From: Edaphobacter sp.
Lineage (GTDB): Bacteria > Acidobacteriota > Terriglobia > Terriglobales > Acidobacteriaceae
Reading direction: 5' to 3'
Assembly: GCA_025462645.1 (NCBI GenBank)
Contig: JAOAPB010000072.1
Span: 1 to 64,000 of the forward strand
Length of the DNA stretch: 64,000 nt
This document shows, piece after piece, positions 16,922 through 25,576 of the stretch (position 1 is the stretch's first letter; every line of letters starts with the position of its first letter). The notes under the pieces are model-generated. The model worked only from the letters and a program-made list of their open reading frames with translations. It did not search any database and was not told the DNA's origin. The position numbers and the translations under genes are program-made.

Positions 16922-17245
16922 TCATCGCTCTATCGATGACTGTTCTATATCGACCAATACATCGCTGCCCTCAACTAACACGGGGAATCTTGTCAGACAG
17001 GTCTGCGCCGGATTGATACCTTTGCCGCTTCTGACGTCAAAGACCCAGCCGTGCGTCGCGCATGTGAGGACCGCGCCCTCAAGCGAGCCCTTGCTCAGCG
17101 GTGTTCGCATATGGGGGCAAACATCTGCATAAGCGTGAATATTGCCGTCGATGTTGATAAGCAAGACACGCTTGTCTCCAACGGAGCAGGCTATCATCTC
17201 TCCGATCCAGAGCGCGTCCAACGTCATCACTGGTTGAAAGGTCAT
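16922..17245 (-). CDS. tmoC: Rieske-type ferredoxin of the monooxygenase (TmoC-like)
   Basis: 107 residues. CPH-x16-CATH binds the [2Fe-2S] cluster (Cys-x-His ... Cys-x2-His). The start MTFQPVMTLDALWIGEM aligns with known TmoC N-termini, and ATG 17245 overlaps the B-subunit stop by one base (TGATG), so the earlier ATG at 17260 is rejected. The protein passes electrons from an NADH reductase to the diiron hydroxylase. No reductase gene is nearby, so the electron donor must come from elsewhere. Confidence 0.92.
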   Translation of the reverse strand: MTFQPVMTLDALWIGEMIACSVGDKRVLLINIDGNIHAYADVCPHMRTPLSKGSLEGAVLTCATHGWVFDVRSGKGINPAQTCLTRFPVLVEGSDVLVDIEQSSIER

Positions 17246-17496
17246 CAGCGGGAACTCCAAACCACGTCAAATCGATCGAGAGGCTTCATACGGGTAGCAG
17301 CAACGGTTATCGCAGGATCGAGCTTGTCTCCGCGATAGAGGAGTTGCGCATTAGCAGATGGAGCCACGCGGATACTAGCCGCTTCCTGCAGCTTACGCGA
17401 GAGCGAGCCGACTGTCTCATGCTCGTCGGCAACGATAAGCAATCCGATGGTGTCGCCTTCCAGGAATCCGTATAGAGGAAGCGGCATAGGGGTCAA
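17245..17496 (-). CDS. tmoB: Monooxygenase hydroxylase gamma subunit (TmoB-like)
   Basis: 83 residues, a beta-grasp fold. MPLPLYGFLEGDTIGLLIVA, then LYRGDKLDPAITVA and MKPLDRFDVVW, match the small gamma subunit of toluene monooxygenases in length and sequence style. It lies between the alpha subunit and the Rieske gene, the standard order. Confidence 0.87.
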   Translation of the reverse strand: MTPMPLPLYGFLEGDTIGLLIVADEHETVGSLSRKLQEAASIRVAPSANAQLLYRGDKLDPAITVAATRMKPLDRFDVVWSSR

Positions 17497-17566
17497 GATT
17501 CCTCACGAAACAGAACGTTCGATTTATCCAACTACCTTTCGACAGACGAAAATTTCTGCCACCGCT

Positions 17567-19060
17567 CTACACGATGGGAACACTCTTTTCTTTAAGCCAA
17601 CTGTACCTGCCGGCAAAGGCATCTTTGCCCCACGTCTCCGGGGTTAGATGAAAATAGTCAGTCACAAGTTCAGACATGCTCGCTGGAGCCTCGCCAGATA
17701 ACACCCTTTTGACTAACTCCTGATGATTGGCGTACCGGTCGGGCTCCCGCAGAAAGATCCAACGGCAAGGTTCCGAACAGAAGATATAGTTGCTTCCGTT
17801 GTAGTCAAGTACATTGGCCGCGTTCCTGGACGGGGTACCCGCGGAAAGAGGTAGCTGGCATAAATCGCAAAATGTAGGCATCGCCGTGGCATGCACCGCT
17901 GCCTCGTTGTGCTCTCCTGGTCCAACGACTCTCCACTGCTCGGCGAGCCGCTCCCACACCGCATCCAGTTCATTCCAATACTTCGGATATTTCTCACGCA
18001 GCCATTTTCTTTCAGCAGGACCTGGCAGCACGCAGTTAAACCACAGCGTGGAGCGATAGGTGTAGGCGCTGGCATAAACCATGTGATGGTAGACGTCCAG
18101 TTCGTCGATAAAGGTATCCCAATACCACGGCTTCTTCAGGCCAAACTCTTCCAATGTTATGAGGAACTGATCAATAATCCATTCCTCGGTGAACTCCTTG
18201 AATGAGGATGGCCGCTGCTCCAGATCCGTTAAGTAATCCATACTGGTGCCGGTGATGATCGAGAAGAGCCTCCAGTTTCTCCAGAACCACTTATCCACGA
18301 GATACTGCGCGTACTCCGGATCGTGCTTCATCACAGTGGTCAATACGGAATGACCAATCTGCGCGTGTCTTGCCTCGTCAGTCTGAATGCTCGTCACCAT
18401 CTTCTCGAAGATGCGATCGTTTGCATTGTGCGCCAGCGAGGCGAGACCGACAAATTGCAGGTTGGTGAATCCTGTTTCAAGAATGAAGTTCGTGGCGATG
18501 TGAAACTCGATGGCGTTCTGGCCCAGCGTTAGCTCGTCGAAGAAGTGCCGGGCCGCGATCGCAAACCAATTGTTGGTGTGGTAGAAGAGGTGCGCCCAAT
18601 CGAACTGTGGATCCCAGCGCACGAGCTGGTGATAGAGCAGCAGGGGTATCTGGGTATGTCGAAATTCATCCAGCGCGCCAAAGCCGGCCATCGTGCGCCA
18701 GGCACTGTCGCGCCCAAAGCGCGCGCCTCGCAAGTTCCCGATCGAGCCTGTAAATTCGGCAAGTGCCAGTCCCGCAGCGTGTATCTTCAACCCGTTGACC
18801 CAGGCGGGATTCAGCTTCTCGATATCTTCCAGGCGGCCCACAGCATCGCGAACCGCGAAGACAGACATATCTTTCTCATATTGGTTCTCTACGTATTCGC
18901 GATAGGAATTTTTGAACGCCTCGTCCCAGTCCTGCCACTCGGCATGCGGTAGCCATGGGTGGCCGCTGATCACTTCAGGAAAGATATCCTTCTCTTGCAC
19001 GAAGGAATAGTTCCAGTCCAACTTGCGCGCCAGGTGCAGCCACTCGTCTCGCTTGAGCAT
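17567..19060 (-). CDS. tmoA: Diiron hydroxylase alpha subunit of a toluene/alkene-type monooxygenase (TmoA/TouA-like)
   Basis: 497 residues. The diiron ligands are all present: E102 (AEF), E132 and H135 (DEFRH), E195 (ILETGFTN), E229 and H232 (DEARH). These match toluene 4-monooxygenase numbering with a constant offset of two, and the gating Thr maps to T199. A C-terminal Cys-rich segment (CDLCQLPL ... CSEPC) is usual for the subfamily. The enzyme hydroxylates aromatics or epoxidises alkenes with O2; the true substrate cannot be read from sequence. The second-shell glycine of T4MO (G103) is Ala here. A ribosome site AGGGGGA precedes ATG 19060. First gene of the operon. Confidence 0.93.
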   Translation of the reverse strand: MLKRDEWLHLARKLDWNYSFVQEKDIFPEVISGHPWLPHAEWQDWDEAFKNSYREYVENQYEKDMSVFAVRDAVGRLEDIEKLNPAWVNGLKIHAAGLALAEFTGSIGNLRGARFGRDSAWRTMAGFGALDEFRHTQIPLLLYHQLVRWDPQFDWAHLFYHTNNWFAIAARHFFDELTLGQNAIEFHIATNFILETGFTNLQFVGLASLAHNANDRIFEKMVTSIQTDEARHAQIGHSVLTTVMKHDPEYAQYLVDKWFWRNWRLFSIITGTSMDYLTDLEQRPSSFKEFTEEWIIDQFLITLEEFGLKKPWYWDTFIDELDVYHHMVYASAYTYRSTLWFNCVLPGPAERKWLREKYPKYWNELDAVWERLAEQWRVVGPGEHNEAAVHATAMPTFCDLCQLPLSAGTPSRNAANVLDYNGSNYIFCSEPCRWIFLREPDRYANHQELVKRVLSGEAPASMSELVTDYFHLTPETWGKDAFAGRYSWLKEKSVPIV

Positions 19061-19628
19061 CGCTGTCCCCCTCTCGTGTGAGAAACAAGACCAAATCTAT
19101 CCGGCTAATTCGCAGCGCGGTTACATGGCATTTGCGTGAAGAATTAAGTAGTAAGTTCCTGACCATCCCTCGTTTCCTGACCAGGACGCCCCATGCTATA
19201 CCTGCCCCCAAAACGCCCCACTCCGCTCGACATTTTATTGGGACGAAGGAACAAATCGGCAGCGACTATTGTAAGCAGATTTTAGAATTCCTGCTTGCGT
19301 CCATTGATCATTTGGTAGGCGAGCCAGCGATGAACAGGCACTGAGCCAAGCGTCTCATCCTACGAAGATCACGGTTCGGGTAAGCCGTGGTATTGATCCG
19401 AAAACAAACTTTCGCATCACGCTATTATCTCGAAGCCGTCACTCGTCCGAAGTAAGCGAAGACAGTAGCATTTTGGGTGCTGCATTCGACCGAAAATCGC
19501 AGTTTTATCAATCGTTTAGATAAAGTTCCTCGAGCACGGTTTGAGAGTGCCTTTGTTCTTTATGTATTCGTGAGGGATGTGTCGTCAAGTGATGTCATGC
19601 TGCACTTGAGTGGTAAGCTGGCAGGACC
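19061..19628. other. Gene-free region upstream of the monooxygenase operon
   Basis: 567 bases. It should hold the promoter for the leftward monooxygenase operon. I looked for a -24/-12 sigma-54 element (GG-N10-GC with TGGCAC/TTGC), often used by such operons, and did not find a convincing one. No regulator gene of the XylR/DmpR or two-component type lies here. Confidence 0.45.
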
Positions 19629-19862
19629 GTGACAATTAAAGACTCGTTCATTCACATCACGTTTCTCGATCCGCAGAATCTTCAGATCATCGAGGAGGTC
19701 GACGGGGAACATCCATTTGTGACTAGGACCCCCTTTGATCTTGGCGAGATCGCACGTCTTGAGGAAAAGTACATATTCGCCGATGGGGCCGCAGATTACG
19801 CTAGAGAACAACTGAAGAGTCGCCAATACATCAGCATCCCAGTTCATCTGCGAGAGCGTTAG
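19629..19862 (+). CDS. Small hypothetical protein
   Basis: A 77-codon frame from GTG with GGCAGGA just upstream. The translation is balanced and soluble-looking (acidic, few rare residues) with no Cys. It is more protein-like than the overlapping minus-strand frame. I recognise no family. It could be a short orphan or chance. Confidence 0.35.
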   Translation: MTIKDSFIHITFLDPQNLQIIEEVDGEHPFVTRTPFDLGEIARLEEKYIFADGAADYAREQLKSRQYISIPVHLRER

Positions 19863-20078
19863 TTCATATGGGGCCGCCTTGGCCCGGTCAATATGTGGAA
19901 GTATTCTCTGAAAGCTCACCGCTACCTGATACCGCTGATAGCTTTTTTGAATGGAAGTGCATCGACAATAGGGGCAAGCCAAATACGAGCTTGGACTGCT
20001 TGACGAACAGCCGCTTACCGCACCTGACACACGAATTGCGAACAACTGTCAGGCATAATTCGCATCTCATTAAATACT

Positions 20079-20336
20079 ATGCGCGAACATGCCTTGTCTG
20101 TTGAACTGCAGAAAATCGAAAGATGTATTGTTGCGAATCAACAGGGGCAAGTAGACATACTTAAGGGCACCGAAGAATCCCTTGGAGTGCACTGGCTCCC
20201 GATACTTCGTCGTGAGTCGATTCGCCTATGCGACGAGCGTGATCGCCTTCTCTATGAACTTGAGCAGATAGCTCGTTCTGCGGAAGTACCGCTGAAAATT
20301 GTGCCAAGTATGCTCCCAGCTCTTCATCTCTGCTGA
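20079..20336 (+). CDS. Small hypothetical protein, helical
   Basis: 85 codons. The middle (RRESIRLCDERDRLLYELEQ) reads as an amphipathic, possibly coiled-coil helix. No clear ribosome site. The last dozen residues look less convincing. Family unknown. Confidence 0.3.
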   Translation: MREHALSVELQKIERCIVANQQGQVDILKGTEESLGVHWLPILRRESIRLCDERDRLLYELEQIARSAEVPLKIVPSMLPALHLC

Positions 20337-20516
20337 ACAGCAAGTGAGCAAGCAAGTCGGCTGGGTCCTGATACACGCGATACCCACCTACCTGTTCTGC
20401 TTCTTCCTTCCCGTAGCCTCCACAAAGCAGTCCTATCCCACGACAGCCAGCTCTCCGGGGCGGCGCCGAAGATCCCATACACTGTCTCCGATAACCCACT
20501 CAGTTCTCACGATAAG

Positions 20517-20551
20517 GACCTCACTGCGCTTCGATCGTGCGCAGTGAGGTC
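20517..20551 (-). terminator. Terminator-like hairpin after hsp20
   Basis: GACCTCACTGCGC and GCGCAGTGAGGTC form a perfect 13-bp stem with a 9-base loop, 6 bases beyond the hsp20 stop. No T tract follows, but position and stability argue for a transcript end. Confidence 0.7.
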
Positions 20552-20557
20552 ATTTGG

Positions 20558-21166
20558 TTACGCAGCCTGGCTTTGGGGTGGTTTCGAAGGAATGTTCTCT
20601 CCTTGAACAGGAATGGTACGTCGGTTACTTTGTTGTTCCGCAACCGGAACTGTCACTTCTAGTACGCCATTGTGAAACTTTGCTTGCGCTTGTTCCACAT
20701 TTGCTCCCTCTGGCAAGGGAATGCTTCTGTAGAAGAACCCGTATTGGCGCTCTGTCCGCTGTACTCCTGAGTTTTTTTCTTCGGACTCAGACCTGCGCTC
20801 TCCCTGGATCACGAGCGCATCATTTTCAACTTCTACTTTCACGTCTTGGGGCTCAAGACCGGGAAGTTCAGCAGTGATGTTGAACTTATTGTCCCGCTGA
20901 GAGACTTCGATGGCTGGGGACCATCCTGCACCACTACCGGCTTCGCGCTCCAGGCTGACCTCCTGGAACATACGGTCCATCTCCTCGGTCATCCTTCTGA
21001 ATAGCGAGAAAGGGTTTGCACGGAAGAGTTCCTGCGGCATGAGCCCGAACGGATACTCCCCCCGGCGCTGCAGGAGACCCATTCCGGGAGAGCTGCGCGC
21101 CATCTCTCTCCTTTGTTGTTCGCTGGGTTTTACGGCGATGGACCTCTGATCGGTTTGCGTTGCCAT
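20558..21166 (-). CDS. Small heat-shock protein, Hsp20/alpha-crystallin family
   Basis: 202 residues, an ATP-independent holdase. The N-terminal arm is polar, with LFRRMTEEMDRMFQE near 55-70. The alpha-crystallin domain runs about 88-180 (SPAIEVSQRDNKFNITAELP, GLEPQDVKVEVENDALVIQG, then FHNGVLEVTVPV). The tail carries RRTIPV, an I-x-I/V-like anchor. An upstream ATG at 21196 exists, but AGGAG lies 7 bases before ATG 21166 (MATQTDQRS), so that start is used. It stands alone; a stable hairpin follows. Confidence 0.93.
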   Translation of the reverse strand: MATQTDQRSIAVKPSEQQRREMARSSPGMGLLQRRGEYPFGLMPQELFRANPFSLFRRMTEEMDRMFQEVSLEREAGSGAGWSPAIEVSQRDNKFNITAELPGLEPQDVKVEVENDALVIQGERRSESEEKNSGVQRTERQYGFFYRSIPLPEGANVEQAQAKFHNGVLEVTVPVAEQQSNRRTIPVQGENIPSKPPQSQAA

Positions 21167-21192
21167 GTCGGTTCTCCTTTCCTTACGGTTCT

Positions 21193-21357
21193 TCACCTGG
21201 AATAGGAACGCTTCGGCGACTCTTCATGGTCAGTCGCTTGAACCCCGTCATCGCGACCGGAGAGAAGACCGGGCGGGATTTCCTTCGAGCGCTCCAGATA
21301 TTCAGTAGGCGAACTCGGTAGCGTCTGCTCAGGATCAAACGGTGGGTACGAAGACGT
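21193..21357 (-). pseudogene. C-terminal stub of an unknown protein
   Basis: A minus-strand frame without a start codon reads YPPFDPEQTLPSSPTEYLER, then EIPPGLLSGRDDG, and ends at a stop at 21193-21195. The acidic, Pro-rich composition is protein-like. An in-frame stop lies near 21385, so only about 60 codons remain. Not recognised. Confidence 0.3.
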
Positions 21358-21566
21358 CTGAGGCCGAGAGAACGCGGATGGTCATTCTCAACACGCTGAA
21401 GATATACACCATTCTCGTGCCCTGACTACCAGGGCGTGGACACTGGCTCCAGACATGAAACAGCATTCTGCGAGAATGACCTTCTGTCTTGGAACGCCGC
21501 AAACTCCGCTTGATCACGAACTCGGCAGGCGAGTGCGGCCGTACCCTCGACTTCGCCCAACATCCT

Positions 21567-21905
21567 TCATGCCCTGTATCTTTTACAGGGTGTGTAGACG
21601 AAGTGCCCAATCGTAGGTGGAAAATCGAAACCCGCCTCGATTAGGCGACAACAGAATACCGCCATGCGGGATGAGGATGCAATCGGATCTAAAGCAGCAG
21701 ATTGAAGATTCCAAATGCGCGCTCCCACTTCGGTTGCAGGATGCTTCACTTCAGGATCGATGATCTTGAAGGTACGCGCGAGTGCAAGGCTCAAACCAGC
21801 CGCAATCACTGGCAAGCGAGCTTCCGTCTCTGCGCTATAGGGCAGATCGATTTGCGGCAAGCGGATCTCTGAACCTGCGTCGATGCGCCGTTGAAATGCG
21901 CATAG
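21567..21905 (-). pseudogene. Fragment of an unknown protein
   Basis: A minus-strand frame with only a TTG as a possible start. It reads FQRRIDAGSEIRLPQIDLPY, then LPVIAAGLSLALARTF. The first 50 residues look coding; the end (CCRLIEAGFDFPPTIGHF) less so. No family recognised. The stretch 21200-21950 appears to be a patchwork of gene debris. Confidence 0.25.
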
Positions 21906-21950
21906 CAGAGACTGTAACGTGCTGTCTGACTCCTACCTTTCGTGACAACA

Positions 21951-23189
21951 TTACTGCGGCAAGGCATCGCGAATTGCATCGACTCCTACGCCAAGTGTCT
22001 TGAGGGCAACTTCATTCAGATCCTGCTCGCTTCCTTGAAGATGAAAGGTCCTCTGAGTATGTTCTATCGATTGGCTGTGCTCGAGTGCGGCAGCAGGCGA
22101 GGAAGACTCCATCTCATAGAAGTTGCCCATCTGCGGACCGCCCGGAGACTGCGGGCCGTCATTGTAGGCATTTATGGAGTCTCCCTGAAATGGTTTGTCC
22201 TGGATCTCCCAGGCGGAGTTGACGTACATCGGCTTGCCTGGCGGAAGCGTGTGTTGCACGAGTGTCAGTACATGATGATGGGAGTCGTAGCTGCCGAGGA
22301 TTCCTGTTTCGCGCAGAGGGTTCACACCCAGCTTGCTTCTATATCGGGCATCTGCTTTGAAATAGAGGATGCGCGGCTTGACGATGAGTCGGTCAGCCGG
22401 AACTTTCCCGAAGTAATTACTGTTTACAGGCTGTCCTAAATCGGCTACGGATCCTTCATGGAGCGGTATCGCAATCGTACTGGTCGAAGATGCCTGGAAC
22501 TGGCCCAGTATCCAGAGGGAAAGAAGGCCCTTCTGCTTTGTCCACGGCTGGGTCCCCACATTGGTCATCTTATTCACTGACTCGAAGCCGACTACCTTCA
22601 GGCCGGAGAGCTTCGTTAGCTGGAGGTCTTTGGATATCTCTTCACTGGAAAGGACACGCACCTTGCGATCGATCTGGACCCTGAAGTTTGTGCCGGAATA
22701 GTTCGTCAAGCCGAACGACTTGCGTAGCTCCACCGATGTTCGCGACTGGCGCACTATCTCGAATGACTCTGTATCCAGAGCTGCCGGCGTAAACCAATGA
22801 GCGAGATCGAAGGGTTGATGGGGAGCGAAGAAGATCGAGAACTGGCCGCCTTCAGGGCCGATCCACAGGCGATCCTCTCCCCCGTAGGCATTGAAGTGCT
22901 GCTGGATCTCTCGAGAGGCAATCAATTTCCGGTTGACCCATCCGAAGCTGCGGCCATTCCATCCATCAGCAGAACTCGTAAGCACCCTGCCCTGCATGGA
23001 TGGCGAAACTGCAATCATCGCCCCGCTATTCGGGTTGGAGAGAACAATCAGCTTACTGAATGGATTGACAAACTGAACGTCCTCACCAAAGGAGCTCGTT
23101 GTACCTGGGGTTCCCGAGGACGAGCTGGAACCCATGCATTGTCCGGTCAAGATCGCGCAAGCGAGGACACAATGAAAAATTGATCGCAT
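21951..23189 (-). CDS. Secreted protein of the DUF6786 type
   Basis: 412 residues with an N-terminal signal peptide (FHCVLACAILTGQCMGSS), possibly a lipoprotein signal with an atypical box. The body is rich in beta strands and aromatic residues (GWNGRSFGWVNRKLI, GGEDRLWIGPEGGQFSIFF, GILGSYDSHHHVLTLVQHTL). This resembles DUF6786 proteins of Bacteroidota and Acidobacteriota, which look like carbohydrate-active beta folds; no catalytic residues can be named. A neighbouring SDR relic upstream suggests some material has been lost here. Family call from memory of the pattern. Confidence 0.65.
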   Translation of the reverse strand: MRSIFHCVLACAILTGQCMGSSSSSGTPGTTSSFGEDVQFVNPFSKLIVLSNPNSGAMIAVSPSMQGRVLTSSADGWNGRSFGWVNRKLIASREIQQHFNAYGGEDRLWIGPEGGQFSIFFAPHQPFDLAHWFTPAALDTESFEIVRQSRTSVELRKSFGLTNYSGTNFRVQIDRKVRVLSSEEISKDLQLTKLSGLKVVGFESVNKMTNVGTQPWTKQKGLLSLWILGQFQASSTSTIAIPLHEGSVADLGQPVNSNYFGKVPADRLIVKPRILYFKADARYRSKLGVNPLRETGILGSYDSHHHVLTLVQHTLPPGKPMYVNSAWEIQDKPFQGDSINAYNDGPQSPGGPQMGNFYEMESSSPAAALEHSQSIEHTQRTFHLQGSEQDLNEVALKTLGVGVDAIRDALPQ

Positions 23190-23202
23190 ATTTTTTATGT
23201 CT

Positions 23203-23459
23203 CAAAGAGAAGGTTCCATGAAGCGTCCAGCCGCCATCGACCATCAGTGTATGCCCAACCACCTATCGGAAAGACCGCTCGACAGGAACAACAGCTTCCC
23301 GAAATCCTCGGACTGATTCCCGCGCCACGCGGAATCAGCTCCTGCGTGGCCACATGCTGCAAAACCCTCGGTGATGAGCGGCGGAAGACGGCCGCTTCTT
23401 CGCTCCACCCGAAAGATCTCTTTCGACGATATCCTGATCGGTGCAATGACCAACTTCAC
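23203..23459 (-). pseudogene. C-terminal relic of a short-chain dehydrogenase/reductase
   Basis: The minus strand reads NQSEDFGKLLFLSSGLSDRW, then a frame break, after which GHTLMVDGGWTLHGT follows in the next frame. Together these match the end of SDR enzymes (...LFLSSDLSD...GHTLMVDGG...). The Rossmann fold and the YxxxK active site are missing. A frameshifted, truncated remnant. Confidence 0.5.
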
Positions 23460-23480
23460 GAGATACAGGTGCGAAAAACT

Positions 23481-24080
23481 CTAGTTGGAGTCACTTGGCA
23501 GCAAGTGCTGCGGCAGGTCCCTCACCATAGCCTTACCGTCTTTATAGTCGATGCGCCAGACCCGATCGAACTGGCTATCGGACCAGATCCCGCTGGGCGG
23601 CTGGGCTCCCAGCGCGGTGACAAGCTGCGGCAGTGTCCCATGGTGCCAGGAGACCAGCACCACCTTGCCGGCATACCTTCCGCTTAACAGCATCGTGGCC
23701 AACGTGGCATAGTCCTCATTCAGGATCGTGCTGTCGACGGGGAGGTGGAGCGCCTCCGCCACCGGTGTAATGGTCTCGACCGGGCGGTTGGAGTGCTTGC
23801 TCTGGTGAGTCGCGAAGATGACCTGGGGCGTAGGAAGATCCGGCCGAACGCCCGCCGGGACAAAGAGATTCGGCAGCAGGCTAGCCCGCTTAAAGCCCGT
23901 AGGCGACAGGTCCAACCGACCGTCTGTCAGCTTTTCCGCGTGACGAATGATGAGGATCGTAGCCGGCGGCTGAGCCGCGGTGCTCACTGTCTGGGCGAGG
24001 CAAGCACCCCCTGCGACGACGAACAACAGCAGAAAAAAGCAGATCGAGCGGCACAGGGTTCCGATAAGACGCATGAACAT
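23481..24080 (-). CDS. Exported histidine-phosphatase family protein
   Basis: 199 residues. Signal peptide about 1-30 (ICFFLLLFVVAGGACLAQ). The phosphatase core has LIIRHAEK (the RHG-type motif with Ala for Gly, seen in SixA/PhoE relatives), FATHQSKHSNRP in the middle and a second His in SWHHGTLPQL. It probably acts on a phosphomonoester in the periplasm; substrate unknown. It ends just before the SDR relic. Confidence 0.8.
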   Translation of the reverse strand: MFMRLIGTLCRSICFFLLLFVVAGGACLAQTVSTAAQPPATILIIRHAEKLTDGRLDLSPTGFKRASLLPNLFVPAGVRPDLPTPQVIFATHQSKHSNRPVETITPVAEALHLPVDSTILNEDYATLATMLLSGRYAGKVVLVSWHHGTLPQLVTALGAQPPSGIWSDSQFDRVWRIDYKDGKAMVRDLPQHLLPSDSN

Positions 24081-24147
24081 AAGAATGATGCACCCCTAAG
24101 GCCAGTTTTGTGAATGGATCAAGAATTCAGAGAATGTGACGATCCAC

Positions 24148-24227
24148 GACCACTTTAGTCCTCAATTTGATTGACGACCAAATTAGTCCGCAATAGACTA
24201 GGAGATGGAACGCGGACCAAATTCGTC
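24148..24227 (+). promoter_or_regulatory. Three copies of a 13-bp GAC-N7-GTC operator before the iron operon
   Basis: GACCACTTTAGTC (24148-24160), GACCAAATTAGTC (24176-24188) and GACCAAATTCGTC (24215-24227) share one pattern, with GAC/GTC as inverted ends. They lie 70-150 bases before the FTR1 start. The form resembles sites of Rrf2-family iron/Fe-S regulators (IscR/RirA-like). Regulator identity is inference. Confidence 0.6.
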
Positions 24228-24298
24228 CACGAGATGCAGACAGGATCGAAGGTTGTGTCATCAGCTTCGGGCAGGCCTTCAGGGAAGAGAAATACCTT

Positions 24299-25576
24299 AT
24301 GTTGCAGGCATTTATCATCACACTCCGCGAGGGTGTCGAAGCGGCGCTGATTGTGGGAATTGTATTCGCCTATCTCACCAAGATCGGACGCGCCGAGCTG
24401 AAGCGGACGGTATTCTGGGCCTTGGGCGCGGCTATTGCGGCCAGCGTCGCAGTAGCGATGGTTCTGGCCCGGCTCCAGTTCAATCCGGATATCTTCGAAG
24501 GTTGGGTGATGCTGTCGGCGTCGGCCTTCGTCATCAGCATGATCTGGTTCATGCACAAGACCGCCCGAACCATGAAGGGTTCCATCGAGTCGAAGGTCGC
24601 CCAGTACGCGGGCGGGGATGGCGGCGTCTCAAGGATTGGGCTATTCTTCTTCGTCTTCCTGCTGGTCCTGCGCGAGGGCGTCGAGACGGTCTTGATCCTC
24701 TCCGCCGTAACCCTGAACTCCACCGAACTCCTGAGCTTCACCGGAACGCTGCTTGGCGTAGCCGTCTCGGTCGTCTTCGGCGTCCTGTTCATCCGCGGCA
24801 GCGTCAAGATCAACCTGCAACGCTTCTTCCGCGTCACCACCGTGATCCTATACTTCGTTGCCTTCCAGCTTCTCATCAGCGGGCTGCACGAGCTAAGCGA
24901 AAACGGCGTTCTGCCTTCGAGCACGACCGAGATGCGGCTGATCGGTCCCATCGTGCGCAACGACCTCTTCTTCTTCGTGACCATGCTGGCGCTGGCCGGC
25001 CTGATGATGCTGATGGAGTACAAGCGCCGCGCTCCCATCGCCCTTGCGGCGAACGCGACTGCCGCGGACAAGCGCCGAGCGGAGTGGAGTCAGAGGCGCG
25101 AGAAGATGTGGATGACAGCCGTCGTCGGGACGAGCTTCCTCTTCATCTTTCTCTCCACCGCCGAGTTCATCTATGCGAAGAGTTCCACCGCGCTCAGTCC
25201 AACGGCTCCTGTGACGCTGGTCGGCAGCCAGGTGACGGTGCCGACCGCTGACGTGAACGACGACAAGCTGCACCGCTACGGCGTCCACGTCGACGACGGC
25301 AAGGGCGGAAGCACCGAGGTGCGGTTTCTCCTCTTCAGGAAGCCGAATGGCAACATCGTCTCGGTTGGCGATGCCTGTCGTATCTGCGGGCCTGTCGGCT
25401 TCTTTATCGGCAGCCAGGGGATTACGTGCAAGATGTGCGCCTCCCCGCTGAACGCCGCCTCCATGGGGCAGGAGGGCGGGTGCAATCCTATCCCGCTCAA
25501 ATCCACCGTTGGCGGCGGCGAGGTCGTGATTCAGGCAGCAGATTTGAAGACGCTGGCTGCCGTCTTCGAAAGATAA
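24299..25576 (+). CDS. FTR1-type iron permease fused to a DUF2318 domain (FetM-like)
   Basis: 425 residues. Seven or eight membrane segments include two REGxE iron motifs, R10-EGV-E14 and R125-EGV-E129, the hallmark of FTR1 permeases. The last ~100 residues form a DUF2318 domain with C360xxC363, C377xxC380 and C395 (GDACRICGPVGFF, ITCKMCASPLN, GGCNPIPL), suited to bind metal or heme/Fe-S. In P19/FetMP-type systems this protein works with periplasmic P19, two FtsX-like permeases, a MacB-type ATPase and a thioredoxin. Here the permeases and ATPase follow, but P19 and thioredoxin do not. Three operator-like repeats lie upstream. Confidence 0.92.
   Translation: MLQAFIITLREGVEAALIVGIVFAYLTKIGRAELKRTVFWALGAAIAASVAVAMVLARLQFNPDIFEGWVMLSASAFVISMIWFMHKTARTMKGSIESKVAQYAGGDGGVSRIGLFFFVFLLVLREGVETVLILSAVTLNSTELLSFTGTLLGVAVSVVFGVLFIRGSVKINLQRFFRVTTVILYFVAFQLLISGLHELSENGVLPSSTTEMRLIGPIVRNDLFFFVTMLALAGLMMLMEYKRRAPIALAANATAADKRRAEWSQRREKMWMTAVVGTSFLFIFLSTAEFIYAKSSTALSPTAPVTLVGSQVTVPTADVNDDKLHRYGVHVDDGKGGSTEVRFLLFRKPNGNIVSVGDACRICGPVGFFIGSQGITCKMCASPLNAASMGQEGGCNPIPLKSTVGGGEVVIQAADLKTLAAVFER

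Noticed and set aside
19061..19200. Sigma-54 promoter for the monooxygenase operon
   Set aside because: No GG-N10-GC pair with acceptable flanks on the minus strand.
19560..20045. Minus-strand frame of 161 codons upstream of the monooxygenase
   Set aside because: Less protein-like than the overlapping plus-strand frame at 19629 and without a ribosome site.
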